Shown piece by piece: positions 1-6,710 of a stretch of DNA of 7,404 nucleotides (its first letter is position 1; the number at the start of each line of letters is the position of its first letter). The stretch covers positions 1 through 7,404 of the forward strand of contig MNXO01000014.1 of NCBI GenBank assembly GCA_001872995.1, in the 5' to 3' direction. Below the pieces are notes generated by a model that worked only from the letters and a program-made list of their open reading frames with translations, searched no databases and was not told the origin of the DNA. The position numbers and the translations under genes were made by a program. Origin of the DNA: Bacteroidetes bacterium CG2_30_32_10. Its GTDB lineage: Bacteria > Bacteroidota > Bacteroidia > Bacteroidales > CG2-30-32-10.

Positions 1-1
1 A

Positions 2-328
2 GCAGAAAAATTTAAAGATGACACCAATTCAATAAACGACAAAATTGGATTAACAAAAACCGAAACTAGTATTGCCTCAAAAATAAATGAACATCAATTA
101 ACCGATATTAGAAAGGGAATTGGCATTAATGATAAGTTTCTTTTTATTAAAGAATTGTTTAAGAATAATCCTGAACATTATGAAACCTTTATCAATAAGA
201 CAAATTCTCTAGCAACCCCGTCCGAAACAAAAGAATGGATTGCTTCCCAAAAAAACATATTTCAATGGGATGAAAAATCAGAAGCTTATATTGCTCTTAA
301 TAAGTTGATAGAAAGAAAGTTTATATAG
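2..328 (+). CDS. C-terminal part of a conserved Bacteroidota protein of unknown function (5' end outside the window)
   Basis: An open frame enters from the left edge and gives 108 residues before a TAG at 326-328. Its first part is polar and low in complexity (lysine, aspartate, asparagine, threonine), like a linker. It is followed by a compact helical end whose core reads DIRKGIGINDKFLFIKELF, then an NNPEHYETFIN stretch, a tryptophan-containing WDEKSEAY segment, and a final ERKFI. From memory, the pattern 'GIN-(D/E)-(K/R)-F-(L/F)-FI-ELF ... W(D/N) ... RRF' is the conserved end of a Bacteroidota family annotated only as hypothetical. I know of no function for it. Neither a start nor a signal peptide can be judged because the N-terminus is missing. 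About 105 bases separate it from rocD, and that gap has its own promoter candidate, so the two are probably not one operon. Confidence 0.75.
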   Translation, partial: AEKFKDDTNSINDKIGLTKTETSIASKINEHQLTDIRKGIGINDKFLFIKELFKNNPEHYETFINKTNSLATPSETKEWIASQKNIFQWDEKSEAYIALNKLIERKFI

Positions 329-357
329 TATTTTAAGCACTAAATTTTTAAATCCTA

Positions 358-389
358 TTTTGATAATTCCCAAAAAACCATCATCTTTG
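358..389 (+). promoter_or_regulatory. Bacteroidota-type promoter for rocD
   Basis: TTTTG at 358-362 is followed after 19 bases by CATCTTTG at 382-389. The Bacteroidota housekeeping sigma consensus is TTTG at -33 and TAnnTTTG at -7, about 19-20 bases apart, so only the first base of the -7 box differs. Transcription would begin near 396, leaving a leader of roughly 38 bases before the ATG at 434. No Shine-Dalgarno sequence is seen before that ATG, which is usual in this phylum. Confidence 0.55.
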
Positions 390-433
390 CAAAAAAAATA
401 ACACTATAAATTAATATTTTAAATTACATTTTT

Positions 434-1663
434 ATGAAAACTTCAGAAGTTATGACCTCAAAATTAGCTATGGAATTAGAAGATAAGTATGGTGCTCACA
501 ATTATCATCCCTTACCTGTGGTGCTTTCAAAAGGCGAAGGCGTTTATGTATGGGATGTTGATGGAAAAAAATATTTTGATTTTCTTTCAGCATACTCCGC
601 AGTAAATCAAGGACATTGTCACCCCGATATTGTCAATGCATTGATAGACCAGTCAAGAAAATTAACATTAACTTCAAGGGCTTTTTACAACGATTGTCTT
701 GGAAGTTATGAAAAATATGTTACCGAATTTTTTGGATTCGATAAAGTGTTACCAATGAACTCTGGTGCAGAAGCCGTTGAAACAGCATTGAAACTCTGTC
801 GTAGATGGGGTTATGATAAAAAAGGAATTCCCGAAAATCAAGCTAAAATTATCGTTTGCGAAGGCAATTTCCACGGCAGAACCATAACAATTGTATCTTT
901 CTCTACAGACCCTGATTCTTATGGTGGTTTTGGTCCGAAAACACCCGGATTTATTACTATTCCATATAATGATACCAATGCTTTAGAAAAAGCATTGGAA
1001 GACAGCAATGTTGCTGGATTCCTTGTTGAGCCAATACAAGGCGAAGCTGGTGTTTTTGTTCCTGACGATGGTTATCTGGCTAAAGCATACAAATTATGCA
1101 AAGCCAAAAATGTATTATTTATTGCTGACGAAGTACAAACAGGCATAGCTCGTACTGGAAAATTGCTTGCTTGCGACCACGAAAACGTAAAACCAGATAT
1201 GTTAATTCTGGGAAAAGCACTTTCTGGTGGTACTATTCCAATTTCTGCAGTACTTGCAAATAATGACATTATGCTTTGCATAAAACCTGGCGAACATGGT
1301 TCTACATTTGGAGGCAATCCTTTGGCTGCAAAAGTTGCTATTGCAGCTTTAGAAGTAATTAAAAATGAAAAACTTGCCGAAAGAGCCGAAAAAATGGGTC
1401 AACTCTTAAGAGAAGAACTATCAAAAATTAAATCAGATATGCTTGTTCTTATTAGAGGAAAAGGTTTGTTAAATGCAATCATTATCAAACCTAAAAATGG
1501 CGTTGAAGCTTGGGATGTTTGTTTAAAAATGAAAGAAAATGGTTTATTGGCGAAACCTACACACCAACATATTATCCGTTTTGCACCTCCATTAGTTATA
1601 AGTGAAGGACAAATTCGCGAAGCTGCCGAAATTATTAAGAAATCTATATTGTCATTTGAATAA
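434..1663 (+). CDS. rocD: Ornithine--oxo-acid aminotransferase (ornithine delta-aminotransferase)
   Basis: This PLP enzyme of the class III (fold-type I) aminotransferases moves the delta-amino group of ornithine to 2-oxoglutarate. The products are glutamate-5-semialdehyde, which cyclises to pyrroline-5-carboxylate, and glutamate, linking arginine/ornithine breakdown to proline and glutamate. The 409-residue protein is full length and cytosolic. Active-site residues match the human enzyme with a constant offset of 31: Tyr24 and Tyr54 (human 55 and 85), Phe146 and Arg149 (177, 180), Glu204 (235), Asp232 and Gln235 (263, 266), the PLP lysine Lys261 in LILGKALSGG (292), Thr291 (322) and Arg382 (413). 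The substrate-selecting Tyr24, Glu204 and Arg149 argue for ornithine rather than acetylornithine or GABA as substrate. The NYHPLPVVL and YSAVNQGHCHP stretches are typical of the family. The ATG at 434 fits the family N-terminus. The gene appears monocistronic, between a promoter candidate and a hairpin. Confidence 0.97.
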   Translation: MKTSEVMTSKLAMELEDKYGAHNYHPLPVVLSKGEGVYVWDVDGKKYFDFLSAYSAVNQGHCHPDIVNALIDQSRKLTLTSRAFYNDCLGSYEKYVTEFFGFDKVLPMNSGAEAVETALKLCRRWGYDKKGIPENQAKIIVCEGNFHGRTITIVSFSTDPDSYGGFGPKTPGFITIPYNDTNALEKALEDSNVAGFLVEPIQGEAGVFVPDDGYLAKAYKLCKAKNVLFIADEVQTGIARTGKLLACDHENVKPDMLILGKALSGGTIPISAVLANNDIMLCIKPGEHGSTFGGNPLAAKVAIAALEVIKNEKLAERAEKMGQLLREELSKIKSDMLVLIRGKGLLNAIIIKPKNGVEAWDVCLKMKENGLLAKPTHQHIIRFAPPLVISEGQIREAAEIIKKSILSFE

Positions 1664-1683
1664 TTAGTCATCTGACTTTTTTT

Positions 1684-1723
1684 ATAAAGGGTTAAATTCT
1701 TATTAGAGAATTTAACCCTTTAT
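1684..1723 (+). terminator. Hairpin after rocD, probable terminator
   Basis: Perfect inverted repeat of 17 bp: arms 1684-1700 and 1707-1723 around a 6-base loop (TATTAG). The core is AAAGGGTTAAATTCT and its exact complement. It starts 20 bases after the rocD stop. The T-tract after it is weak (TGTTAATAAATAG), so termination may be incomplete, or the hairpin may mainly protect the rocD mRNA 3' end. A T-run precedes the left arm, so it gives no good U-tract on the minus strand either. Confidence 0.7.
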
Positions 1724-1742
1724 TGTTAATAAATAGTTATAA

Positions 1743-1774
1743 TTTGCATTTATATAAAAAATAGCTTACTTTAG
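1743..1774 (+). promoter_or_regulatory. Candidate promoter for the PAS kinase
   Basis: TTTG at 1743-1746 is followed after 20 bases by TACTTTAG at 1767-1774. This matches the Bacteroidota -7 box TAnnTTTG at all but one defined base. Initiation would fall near 1781, giving a very short leader before the ATG at 1797. Position and spacing are right, but in AT-rich DNA such matches arise by chance fairly easily. Confidence 0.4.
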
Positions 1775-1796
1775 CTAATTGTAAATAACCTATAAA

Positions 1797-2483
1797 ATGC
1801 TCAATTATCAAAACAAAACTAAAAAAGAACTGATTGATGAATTGATTGCCCTGAAATCAAAGTATTCAGAAATTAATTCTAATGAGCATTCTATTATTGA
1901 ACCCGAAAAAAAATTTGAAAATCTTACAGAAACCTTTCCTTTTGCAATTATTATATACTCACCCCAAAACAATTCCATTTTATTTGCAAACAAAGAAGCA
2001 GAGAAATTAACGGGTTATTCGCAAGATAAACTATTACTGATGAGCTTTTGGGATATCATTCATCCTGAAAACTTTCAGCATATCAAAGATCGTGGATTAT
2101 CCAAACTCATCACTGAAGTTACTCCTTCTAGACTCGAATTGCAAATTTTAAAAAACCAAGGAGAAGAGAAATGGGTGAATTTTGCTTTTTCAACAATTGA
2201 ATATGGCGAAAAATCGGCTATTATGGCTACTGCCTTTGATATTACCGAGAAAAAGGAAGCAGAAATTATAATTCGCAAAAATGAAATCCGTTTCCGAGCA
2301 CTTTACGAACATGCGCCATTACCTTACCTTTCGTTAAATAAAAAAGGCATCGTTACTAATATTAACAACGCTTTTACTTTAGAGTTGGGCTATAACATTA
2401 AAGAAATTGAAAACCATAGAATTGATGAGTTTGTTTCGCAAAACGATAAAAAAAACTCCTCCCCATTTTTAAAACAATTTTAA
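1797..2483 (+). CDS. N-terminal part of a multi-PAS sensor histidine kinase (zero-frame segment, before the frame break)
   Basis: This 228-residue frame opens a large soluble sensor kinase. Residues 1-35 are a charged, probably coiled-coil lead (KKELIDELIALKSKY). PAS domain 1 spans about 37-155, with the FANKEAEKLTGYS helix region, an IIHPENF turn and the closing DITEKKEAE linker. PAS domain 2 begins near 163 (FRALYEHAPLPYLSL, then VTNINNAFTLELGY) but is cut mid-domain. After about residue 219 the frame runs into a short unrelated tail (NSSPFLKQF) and stops. The rest of PAS 2 continues in the -1 frame from 2450, so this is one gene in two frames, about 1163 residues if joined. No signal peptide or membrane segment is visible. 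If translation ends here, the product would be a sensor fragment with no kinase core. The start is the first ATG after the promoter candidate. Confidence 0.8.
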   Translation: MLNYQNKTKKELIDELIALKSKYSEINSNEHSIIEPEKKFENLTETFPFAIIIYSPQNNSILFANKEAEKLTGYSQDKLLLMSFWDIIHPENFQHIKDRGLSKLITEVTPSRLELQILKNQGEEKWVNFAFSTIEYGEKSAIMATAFDITEKKEAEIIIRKNEIRFRALYEHAPLPYLSLNKKGIVTNINNAFTLELGYNIKEIENHRIDEFVSQNDKKNSSPFLKQF

Positions 2484-2490
2484 AAAATGG
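2448..2490 (+). other. Frame break in the kinase gene: A8 run with slippery heptamer and downstream hairpin
   Basis: Eight A at 2448-2455 contain A AAA AAC at 2450-2456, in phase with the zero-frame codons (GAT AAA AAA AAC). After a 6-base spacer, CCATTTTTAAAA (2463-2474) can pair across a CAA loop with 2478-2490, with one bulged A. The right arm holds the zero-frame TAA (2481-2483). The -1 frame is open from 2450 to 5284. Joined by one extra A, the protein reads SQNDKKKLLPIFKTILKNG, a natural PAS sequence. Three explanations remain: a lost A (mutation or sequencing error), ribosomal -1 frameshifting, or RNA polymerase slippage on the A-run. Confidence 0.75.
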
Positions 2491-2575
2491 ACAAATATCT
2501 AATTTTGAAATAAGTTTAATAACAAAAACCAAAGAACTGATTACCTATTCTATTGTTGGCAATATTCTTTTTGAT

Positions 2576-5287
2576 ATGTTGGAGAAATACTCTCGCATTC
2601 ATTTTGTGCTTTACAACATTACCGAACAAAAAAAGGCTAAAAAAGCACTAATTTTTAGTGAAGAAAAATACAAACAACTTGTTTCTAAACTTCCCGACCT
2701 TGTTATTATTCATATTAAAGGGAAAATTGTCTTTGCCAATGACACTACCTCGAATACTATAGGTTTTACGCCACAAGATATTATTGGAACTTCTGTTTTT
2801 GATTACCTTGATGAAGAAAATAAAAAAATTGTTATTGAAAATTTGGGAAAAAGAAAAAATATTGGCGAAAATTTTTCAAAATATGAAATATTAATTACAA
2901 CAAAATATAACACTTATAGAAATGCTGAAATTCGTGCTGCCCTTATCGATTATGAAGGAGAACCTGCAAATTTAATCGTTTTAACGGATATTACAGACCG
3001 AAAAAGAATGGAAGAATCTTTGTATGAATCGCAACGTCTTATCTTCACTTTGATGAGCAATCTGCCAGGTATGGCTTATCGTTGTTTGAACGATTCATAT
3101 TGGACCATGGAATTTATTAGCGATGGTTGCAAAGATTTAATTGAATACGACCCTTTTGACCTCATCAACAATAACAAATTAAGCTTTAGCCAGGTGGTGC
3201 ATCCAGACGATGTGAACAAAGACAAAAAAACCATTCAGCAAGCCTTACAAAATAAAAAACCTTTTCAAACAATCTACAGAATTATAACTGCTTCAGGAAA
3301 AATAAAGTGGGTGCTAGAAAAAGGAGTGGGCGTCTATTCTGATAAAGAATTGCTTTTTATTGAAGGAATTATCACCGATATTACACAACTCAAAGAAATA
3401 GAATTTGATTTGAAAAGAAGCAAAGACAATTTTTCGATAATGGCCGAAAACGTTCAAGATGGTTTGACAATAATTTCTGAAAACAAAGTAATTTTCATGA
3501 ATCGGAGAGCCGAAGAAATTTTCGGACTTTCCACAAAAGAACTTTTACTATTAAATGAAAAAAATAACTTATCAATAGCAGAAAAAAATAGAATTATTAA
3601 AATTAAAGAAGACCTAAATTTTGAAGGAAAAGGTCCAGAGTTTTTGGAATATTGGATAACTAGCAACGGCCAACGTAAATATATAAGAAATTGTTATTCT
3701 TCCGATAACAATAGCAGCAATAAAACCTTATACTATATTATTACTTCTGATTTAACGGAAAGAAAAATTAAAGAAGACGAACTAAAAAATAGTGAAGAAA
3801 AACTACGCTCTTTAATTAACGATGCACCATTGGGAATTATTTACGCCGACTTATCTGGGAATATCGAATATGTTAATCCTACAATGATATCATTGCTTGA
3901 TTCCCCATCTATTGAAGCCACTCGAGAAATTAATCTACTCACTTTCCCTTTACTTGTTAAATATGGAGTTTCAAAAAAAATATCGGAATGTATAAATACA
4001 GGCAAAAGAATTAGTTCTGAAACATATTATCAATCAAAATGGGGAAAAGAAGTGTATATATCCCTAAAACTTACTCCCATCAAAAACTATAAGAATATAC
4101 AAACAGGCATTATGCTGATTGCCGATGATATTACCGAACAAAAAAATGCAGAAATACTTTTAAAAAGAAGTGAACAGAAAAACAGAGCCATTCTTGATGC
4201 TATTCCTGACATTATTTTTAGGTTAAGTAGCGATGGTATTTTTATTGATTATAAAGCCAACGATTCTAGCTCACTCCTTCTTCCGCCCGAAGAATTTATT
4301 GGAAAAAGTGTGTTTCATGTTTTACCAAGGCAACTTGCTAAAGCAACCATGCAAAACATTAAAATGTCAATTCAAACAGGAAATGTTCAAAATTATGACT
4401 ATACTTTAACTGTAAATAACAATTTGTTTTTTTACGATGTCCGAATGATTAAAAGTAGTGAAGAAGAAGTGATGGCAATTATCAGAGATGTTACTGAAAA
4501 AAGAATAGCTGAAAAAGAAATAGAACAATTAAACATCGAATTGATTGATAAAAACAAAGAACAAGAACAAATTATTTATGTGGCATCACACGATTTACGT
4601 TCGCCTTTAGTAAACATTCAGGGATTTAGTACCGAATTATACAAAACATTTGAAACAGCCAAATCTGTTGTTTATTCCGAAGAAAACACAATTGAAATTC
4701 GCAAACGCTTGACCAATATATTTGAAATAGAAATACCAGATTCATTTAATTATATTTTTAGTAGCACCCATAAAATGGATTTGCTTATTGCAGGATTACT
4801 TAAAATATCAAGACTTGGAAGAGTGCCTTTGAACAAACAAATTATTGATATGAATCAATTGATGAAACTCGTATTAAACATTTTCGAATTTCAAATAAAA
4901 GAAAAAAATATTTCTATTACTGTTAAGGAATTACCCAATTGTTATGGTGATGAAATGATGATTAACCAGATTTTTTCTAATTTGATTGACAATTCTATTA
5001 AATATCTTTCACCTATTCGTTCAGGAATAATCAGCATTAGTGGGCGTATTAACAATAATGACTCCATTTATTGCATTGAAGACAATGGAATTGGAATACA
5101 AAATAATTATTTTAATAAAATATTTGAGTTATTTCATCGTTTAGACAACAATCAAAAGGGAGAAGGACTCGGACTGGCAATCGCTAAAAAAATAATTGAA
5201 AAGCACAATGGTAAAATCTGGTTAGAATCTGAACAAAATATTGGAACAAAATTTTTTATATCTTTACCTAATAATATCAAAGAATAA
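2576..5287 (+). CDS. PAS sensor histidine kinase, main part (PAS domains 2-7, HisKA, HATPase)
   Basis: The frame is open from 2450. Its first ATG, at 2576, lies inside PAS 2 and is probably not a native start. Residues below count from that ATG. The end of PAS 2 is at 1-20. PAS 3 is about 27-145, PAS 4 150-275 (PAS_3-like, with HPDD and GKIKWVLEKG), PAS 5 280-400, PAS 6 405-525 and PAS 7 530-648. Most end in a D-(I/L/V)-T-E-(K/R/Q)-like linker. The kinase core follows: His672 in the H-box ASHDLRSPL, the N-box with Asn806, G1 as EDNGIGI (836-840) and G2 as GEGLGLAIA. All ATPase motifs are intact. The DHp helical hairpin is long, with about 45 residues between FSTEL and MDLLIAGLLKISRLGR. There are no membrane segments, so it should sense a cytoplasmic cue, perhaps redox, light or a small ligand. 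The bound cofactor cannot be told. There is no receiver domain of its own. The downstream receiver is the likely phosphate acceptor. Confidence 0.88.
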   Translation: MLEKYSRIHFVLYNITEQKKAKKALIFSEEKYKQLVSKLPDLVIIHIKGKIVFANDTTSNTIGFTPQDIIGTSVFDYLDEENKKIVIENLGKRKNIGENFSKYEILITTKYNTYRNAEIRAALIDYEGEPANLIVLTDITDRKRMEESLYESQRLIFTLMSNLPGMAYRCLNDSYWTMEFISDGCKDLIEYDPFDLINNNKLSFSQVVHPDDVNKDKKTIQQALQNKKPFQTIYRIITASGKIKWVLEKGVGVYSDKELLFIEGIITDITQLKEIEFDLKRSKDNFSIMAENVQDGLTIISENKVIFMNRRAEEIFGLSTKELLLLNEKNNLSIAEKNRIIKIKEDLNFEGKGPEFLEYWITSNGQRKYIRNCYSSDNNSSNKTLYYIITSDLTERKIKEDELKNSEEKLRSLINDAPLGIIYADLSGNIEYVNPTMISLLDSPSIEATREINLLTFPLLVKYGVSKKISECINTGKRISSETYYQSKWGKEVYISLKLTPIKNYKNIQTGIMLIADDITEQKNAEILLKRSEQKNRAILDAIPDIIFRLSSDGIFIDYKANDSSSLLLPPEEFIGKSVFHVLPRQLAKATMQNIKMSIQTGNVQNYDYTLTVNNNLFFYDVRMIKSSEEEVMAIIRDVTEKRIAEKEIEQLNIELIDKNKEQEQIIYVASHDLRSPLVNIQGFSTELYKTFETAKSVVYSEENTIEIRKRLTNIFEIEIPDSFNYIFSSTHKMDLLIAGLLKISRLGRVPLNKQIIDMNQLMKLVLNIFEFQIKEKNISITVKELPNCYGDEMMINQIFSNLIDNSIKYLSPIRSGIISISGRINNNDSIYCIEDNGIGIQNNYFNKIFELFHRLDNNQKGEGLGLAIAKKIIEKHNGKIWLESEQNIGTKFFISLPNNIKE

Positions 5288-5291
5288 ATTT

Positions 5292-5299
5292 TATTTTTG
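5292..5299 (+). promoter_or_regulatory. Possible -7 promoter box upstream of the response regulator
   Basis: TATTTTTG at 5292-5299 matches TAnnTTTG exactly but has no TTTG at the proper distance upstream. A second, weaker arrangement lies just downstream: TTTG at 5308-5311, 20 bases, then TATATTGC (5332-5339), with two mismatches. The 114-base gap between kinase and regulator therefore could hold a separate promoter, but read-through from the kinase is equally possible because no convincing terminator lies between them. Confidence 0.25.
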
Positions 5300-5401
5300 A
5301 AAATAAATTTGATTTTTAATGCGATTATTTGTATATTGCATCATTATAATAGAACCAATAAACTATGCAATTGACAATTTAACTGACAAAAAAGACTCAT
5401 T

Positions 5402-5857
5402 ATGGAAAAAGAAGTAATAATTATAATAGCGGATGATGATCAGGGTCATGCGACTTTAATAGAAAAAAATCTTAAAAGAGCAGGTATTATGAACGCTATT
5501 GTTCATTTTGAAAATGGCGAAGATGTACTCAATTTTCTTTTTAAAACAGGGGAAGGTGAATTTCGCAAATTAGGCGTGAGTTATTTACTCCTATTAGACA
5601 TTCGTATGCCGCGAATTGATGGAATGGATGTTTTACGCATTATCAAACAAGACCAAGAATTAGTTAAAATGCCTGTTATTATAATAACTACCACCGATGA
5701 GCCAAGAGAAATTGAAATGTGCCACAAGTTAGGATGCAACAGCTATATTACAAAACCTATTGATTATGACAAATTTGTTGAAGTAATTAAGCAATTAGGG
5801 CTATATCTAAAAATTATACAATGCCCCAATTTAAACGGAGTGTATAGCAACGATTGA
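5402..5857 (+). CDS. Single-domain response regulator (Rcp1-like CheY-type receiver)
   Basis: The 151-residue protein is one receiver domain with no DNA-binding or enzyme output. The acidic pocket is Asp11-Asp13, the phosphoacceptor is Asp66 in LLLLDIRMP, the switch threonine is in the IITTTDE run (96-98), and the conserved lysine is Lys118 in YITKP. An extended loop before beta-3 (FLFKTGEGEFRKLG) and the TTTDEPREIEMCHKLGCNSY-type sequence place it in the Rcp1-like group. Those receivers commonly sit beside phytochrome-like or PAS kinases with the same long DHp hairpin as the kinase upstream. It is therefore the probable phosphate acceptor of that kinase (inference from adjacency and subfamily). 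Lacking an output domain, it would work by protein contact or pass phosphate onward in a phosphorelay. The ATG at 5402 fits the receiver start closely. There is no Shine-Dalgarno sequence. Confidence 0.93.
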   Translation: MEKEVIIIIADDDQGHATLIEKNLKRAGIMNAIVHFENGEDVLNFLFKTGEGEFRKLGVSYLLLLDIRMPRIDGMDVLRIIKQDQELVKMPVIIITTTDEPREIEMCHKLGCNSYITKPIDYDKFVEVIKQLGLYLKIIQCPNLNGVYSND

Positions 5858-5901
5858 TACTTCTTTAAAATAAATATTTTTTTTATCTACATATATTTTA
5901 T

Positions 5902-5909
5902 TATTTTTG
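5902..5909 (+). promoter_or_regulatory. Candidate -7 promoter box for the beta-barrel gene
   Basis: TATTTTTG matches the Bacteroidota TAnnTTTG box exactly and lies 41 bases before the ATG at 5951, a sensible leader length. The region where TTTG is expected is only a T-run, so half of the promoter is missing. No strong terminator is seen between the regulator and this box, only a short A/T palindrome followed by T-rich DNA near 5867-5885. Confidence 0.35.
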
Positions 5910-5950
5910 TTTTTAAATCAAATTAATATTCATTAAAAAATTAAATTAGT

Positions 5951-6658
5951 ATGAAAAAATTAATTTTCTCTTTATTATTTATAAGTGCTTTTGCATTTAT
6001 TACTGTTGCACAAGAAAAATTAGATGACGGTTCTTACAAACCTACATCAGGCTTCACTACAGAGGTAAATTTTATCCCTGCCAACACTGCTGCTCCTATT
6101 TCTATGAACTTCTTAAAAATAAGAATGTTTATGAGCGAAAGTATGGCACTTCGCTTGGGATTCGATTTGGGTATGCACTCAAACAAATCAACTGTAATGA
6201 GTACTGTTACCACTGAACCCAATGAAGAAACTAAAAATTCTTATTTTATTTTTGGCTTAAATCCTGGTATTGAAATGCACATGGGCGATATGCCAAAACT
6301 TTCTCCTTATGTAGGAGCAGAATTAGGTATCTCTATGAAAAGTTCTAAAACTACAGTTACAAACGCTGGTAATGTCAACAATAGTACACTTGAAACCGAA
6401 AATAAATGGGCAGATGGTTCTAATCCTGGATATACTGAATTTTCTTTTAACGTAATTTTAGGTGCCGATTATTATTTTAGCCAACATGTATTTATGGGTG
6501 CTGAAATGGGTTTAGGCTTTGCTAATACTTCATTTAAAGAACAAAAAGAAACTGCAACTTCTGGTGGTATTTCATTAACAGTTACAACACCTAAAAGCAG
6601 CTCAATGAATTTAGGAATTAACTACACTCCTGCCATTCGTTTAGGTTGGGCTTTCTAA
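5951..6658 (+). CDS. Secreted outer-membrane beta-barrel protein, function unknown
   Basis: The 235-residue protein begins with a clear Sec signal peptide: MKK, then a hydrophobic stretch LIFSLLFISAFAFI, with likely cleavage after TVA (residue 20). The mature part consists of alternating hydrophobic/polar strands with glycine and aromatic residues (ALRLGFDLGMH, YFIFGLNPGIEM, LSPYVGAELGISM, FSFNVILGADYYF, VFMGAEMGLGFA, INYTPAIRLGWAF). They are separated by Ser/Thr/Asn-rich loops, and the protein ends in Trp-Ala-Phe. A C-terminal phenylalanine is the usual outer-membrane insertion signal. Size and pattern fit a small, probably eight-stranded barrel such as the Bacteroidota 'outer membrane protein beta-barrel domain' families. 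No ligand or transport role can be read. The many threonines and serines at 60-95 and 125-150 would be long surface loops. The gene ends just before a strong terminator, so it closes its transcription unit. Confidence 0.85.
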   Translation: MKKLIFSLLFISAFAFITVAQEKLDDGSYKPTSGFTTEVNFIPANTAAPISMNFLKIRMFMSESMALRLGFDLGMHSNKSTVMSTVTTEPNEETKNSYFIFGLNPGIEMHMGDMPKLSPYVGAELGISMKSSKTTVTNAGNVNNSTLETENKWADGSNPGYTEFSFNVILGADYYFSQHVFMGAEMGLGFANTSFKEQKETATSGGISLTVTTPKSSSMNLGINYTPAIRLGWAF

Positions 6659-6670
6659 TTTTTTTTAAAC

Positions 6671-6710
6671 GCAATTACTATAGTTAAACAGCTATGGTAA
6701 TTGCTTTTTT
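6671..6710 (+). terminator. Strong Rho-independent terminator
   Basis: A 13-bp stem, GCAATTACTATAG (6671-6683) with CTATGGTAATTGC (6692-6704), has one G-U wobble and an 8-base loop. It is followed directly by six T (6705-6710). It starts 12 bases after the beta-barrel stop and ends that transcript. Oddly, the only upstream start codon of the next open frame, a TTG at 6701, lies inside its right arm. Confidence 0.9.

Noticed and set aside
1072..1317. Minus-strand open frame inside rocD (and a similar one at 1399-1671)
   Set aside because: It lies wholly within or over the strongly supported aminotransferase gene and shows no recognisable domain or signal. It is a shadow of the coding strand.
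434..1663. Acetylornithine (argD) or GABA (gabT) aminotransferase as the identity of the class III enzyme
   Set aside because: The ornithine-specific tyrosine and other active-site residues match ornithine aminotransferase at a constant offset, and the NYHPLPVVL and YSAVNQGHCHP stretches are typical of rocD. No arginine biosynthesis or GABA genes are adjacent.
2456..2464. CTCCTCCCC stretch next to the frame break as a Shine-Dalgarno-like frameshift stimulator
   Set aside because: It resembles the anti-Shine-Dalgarno strand rather than a sequence that would pair with 16S rRNA, and it lies downstream of the slip site, not upstream.
2487..2510. ATG at 2487 as a restart site after the kinase frame break
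   Set aside because: It is in the zero frame and runs only a few codons to a stop, so it cannot restart the kinase frame.
3454..3666. Minus-strand open frame within the kinase
   Set aside because: Antisense to conserved PAS sequence, with no domain, promoter or ribosome site of its own.
5286..5310. A/T-only imperfect palindrome right after the kinase stop, as a possible terminator
   Set aside because: About ten A-U pairs with a bulge, no G-C pair and no clear U-tract. Such palindromes are expected by chance in this composition, and it overlaps a possible -7 box.
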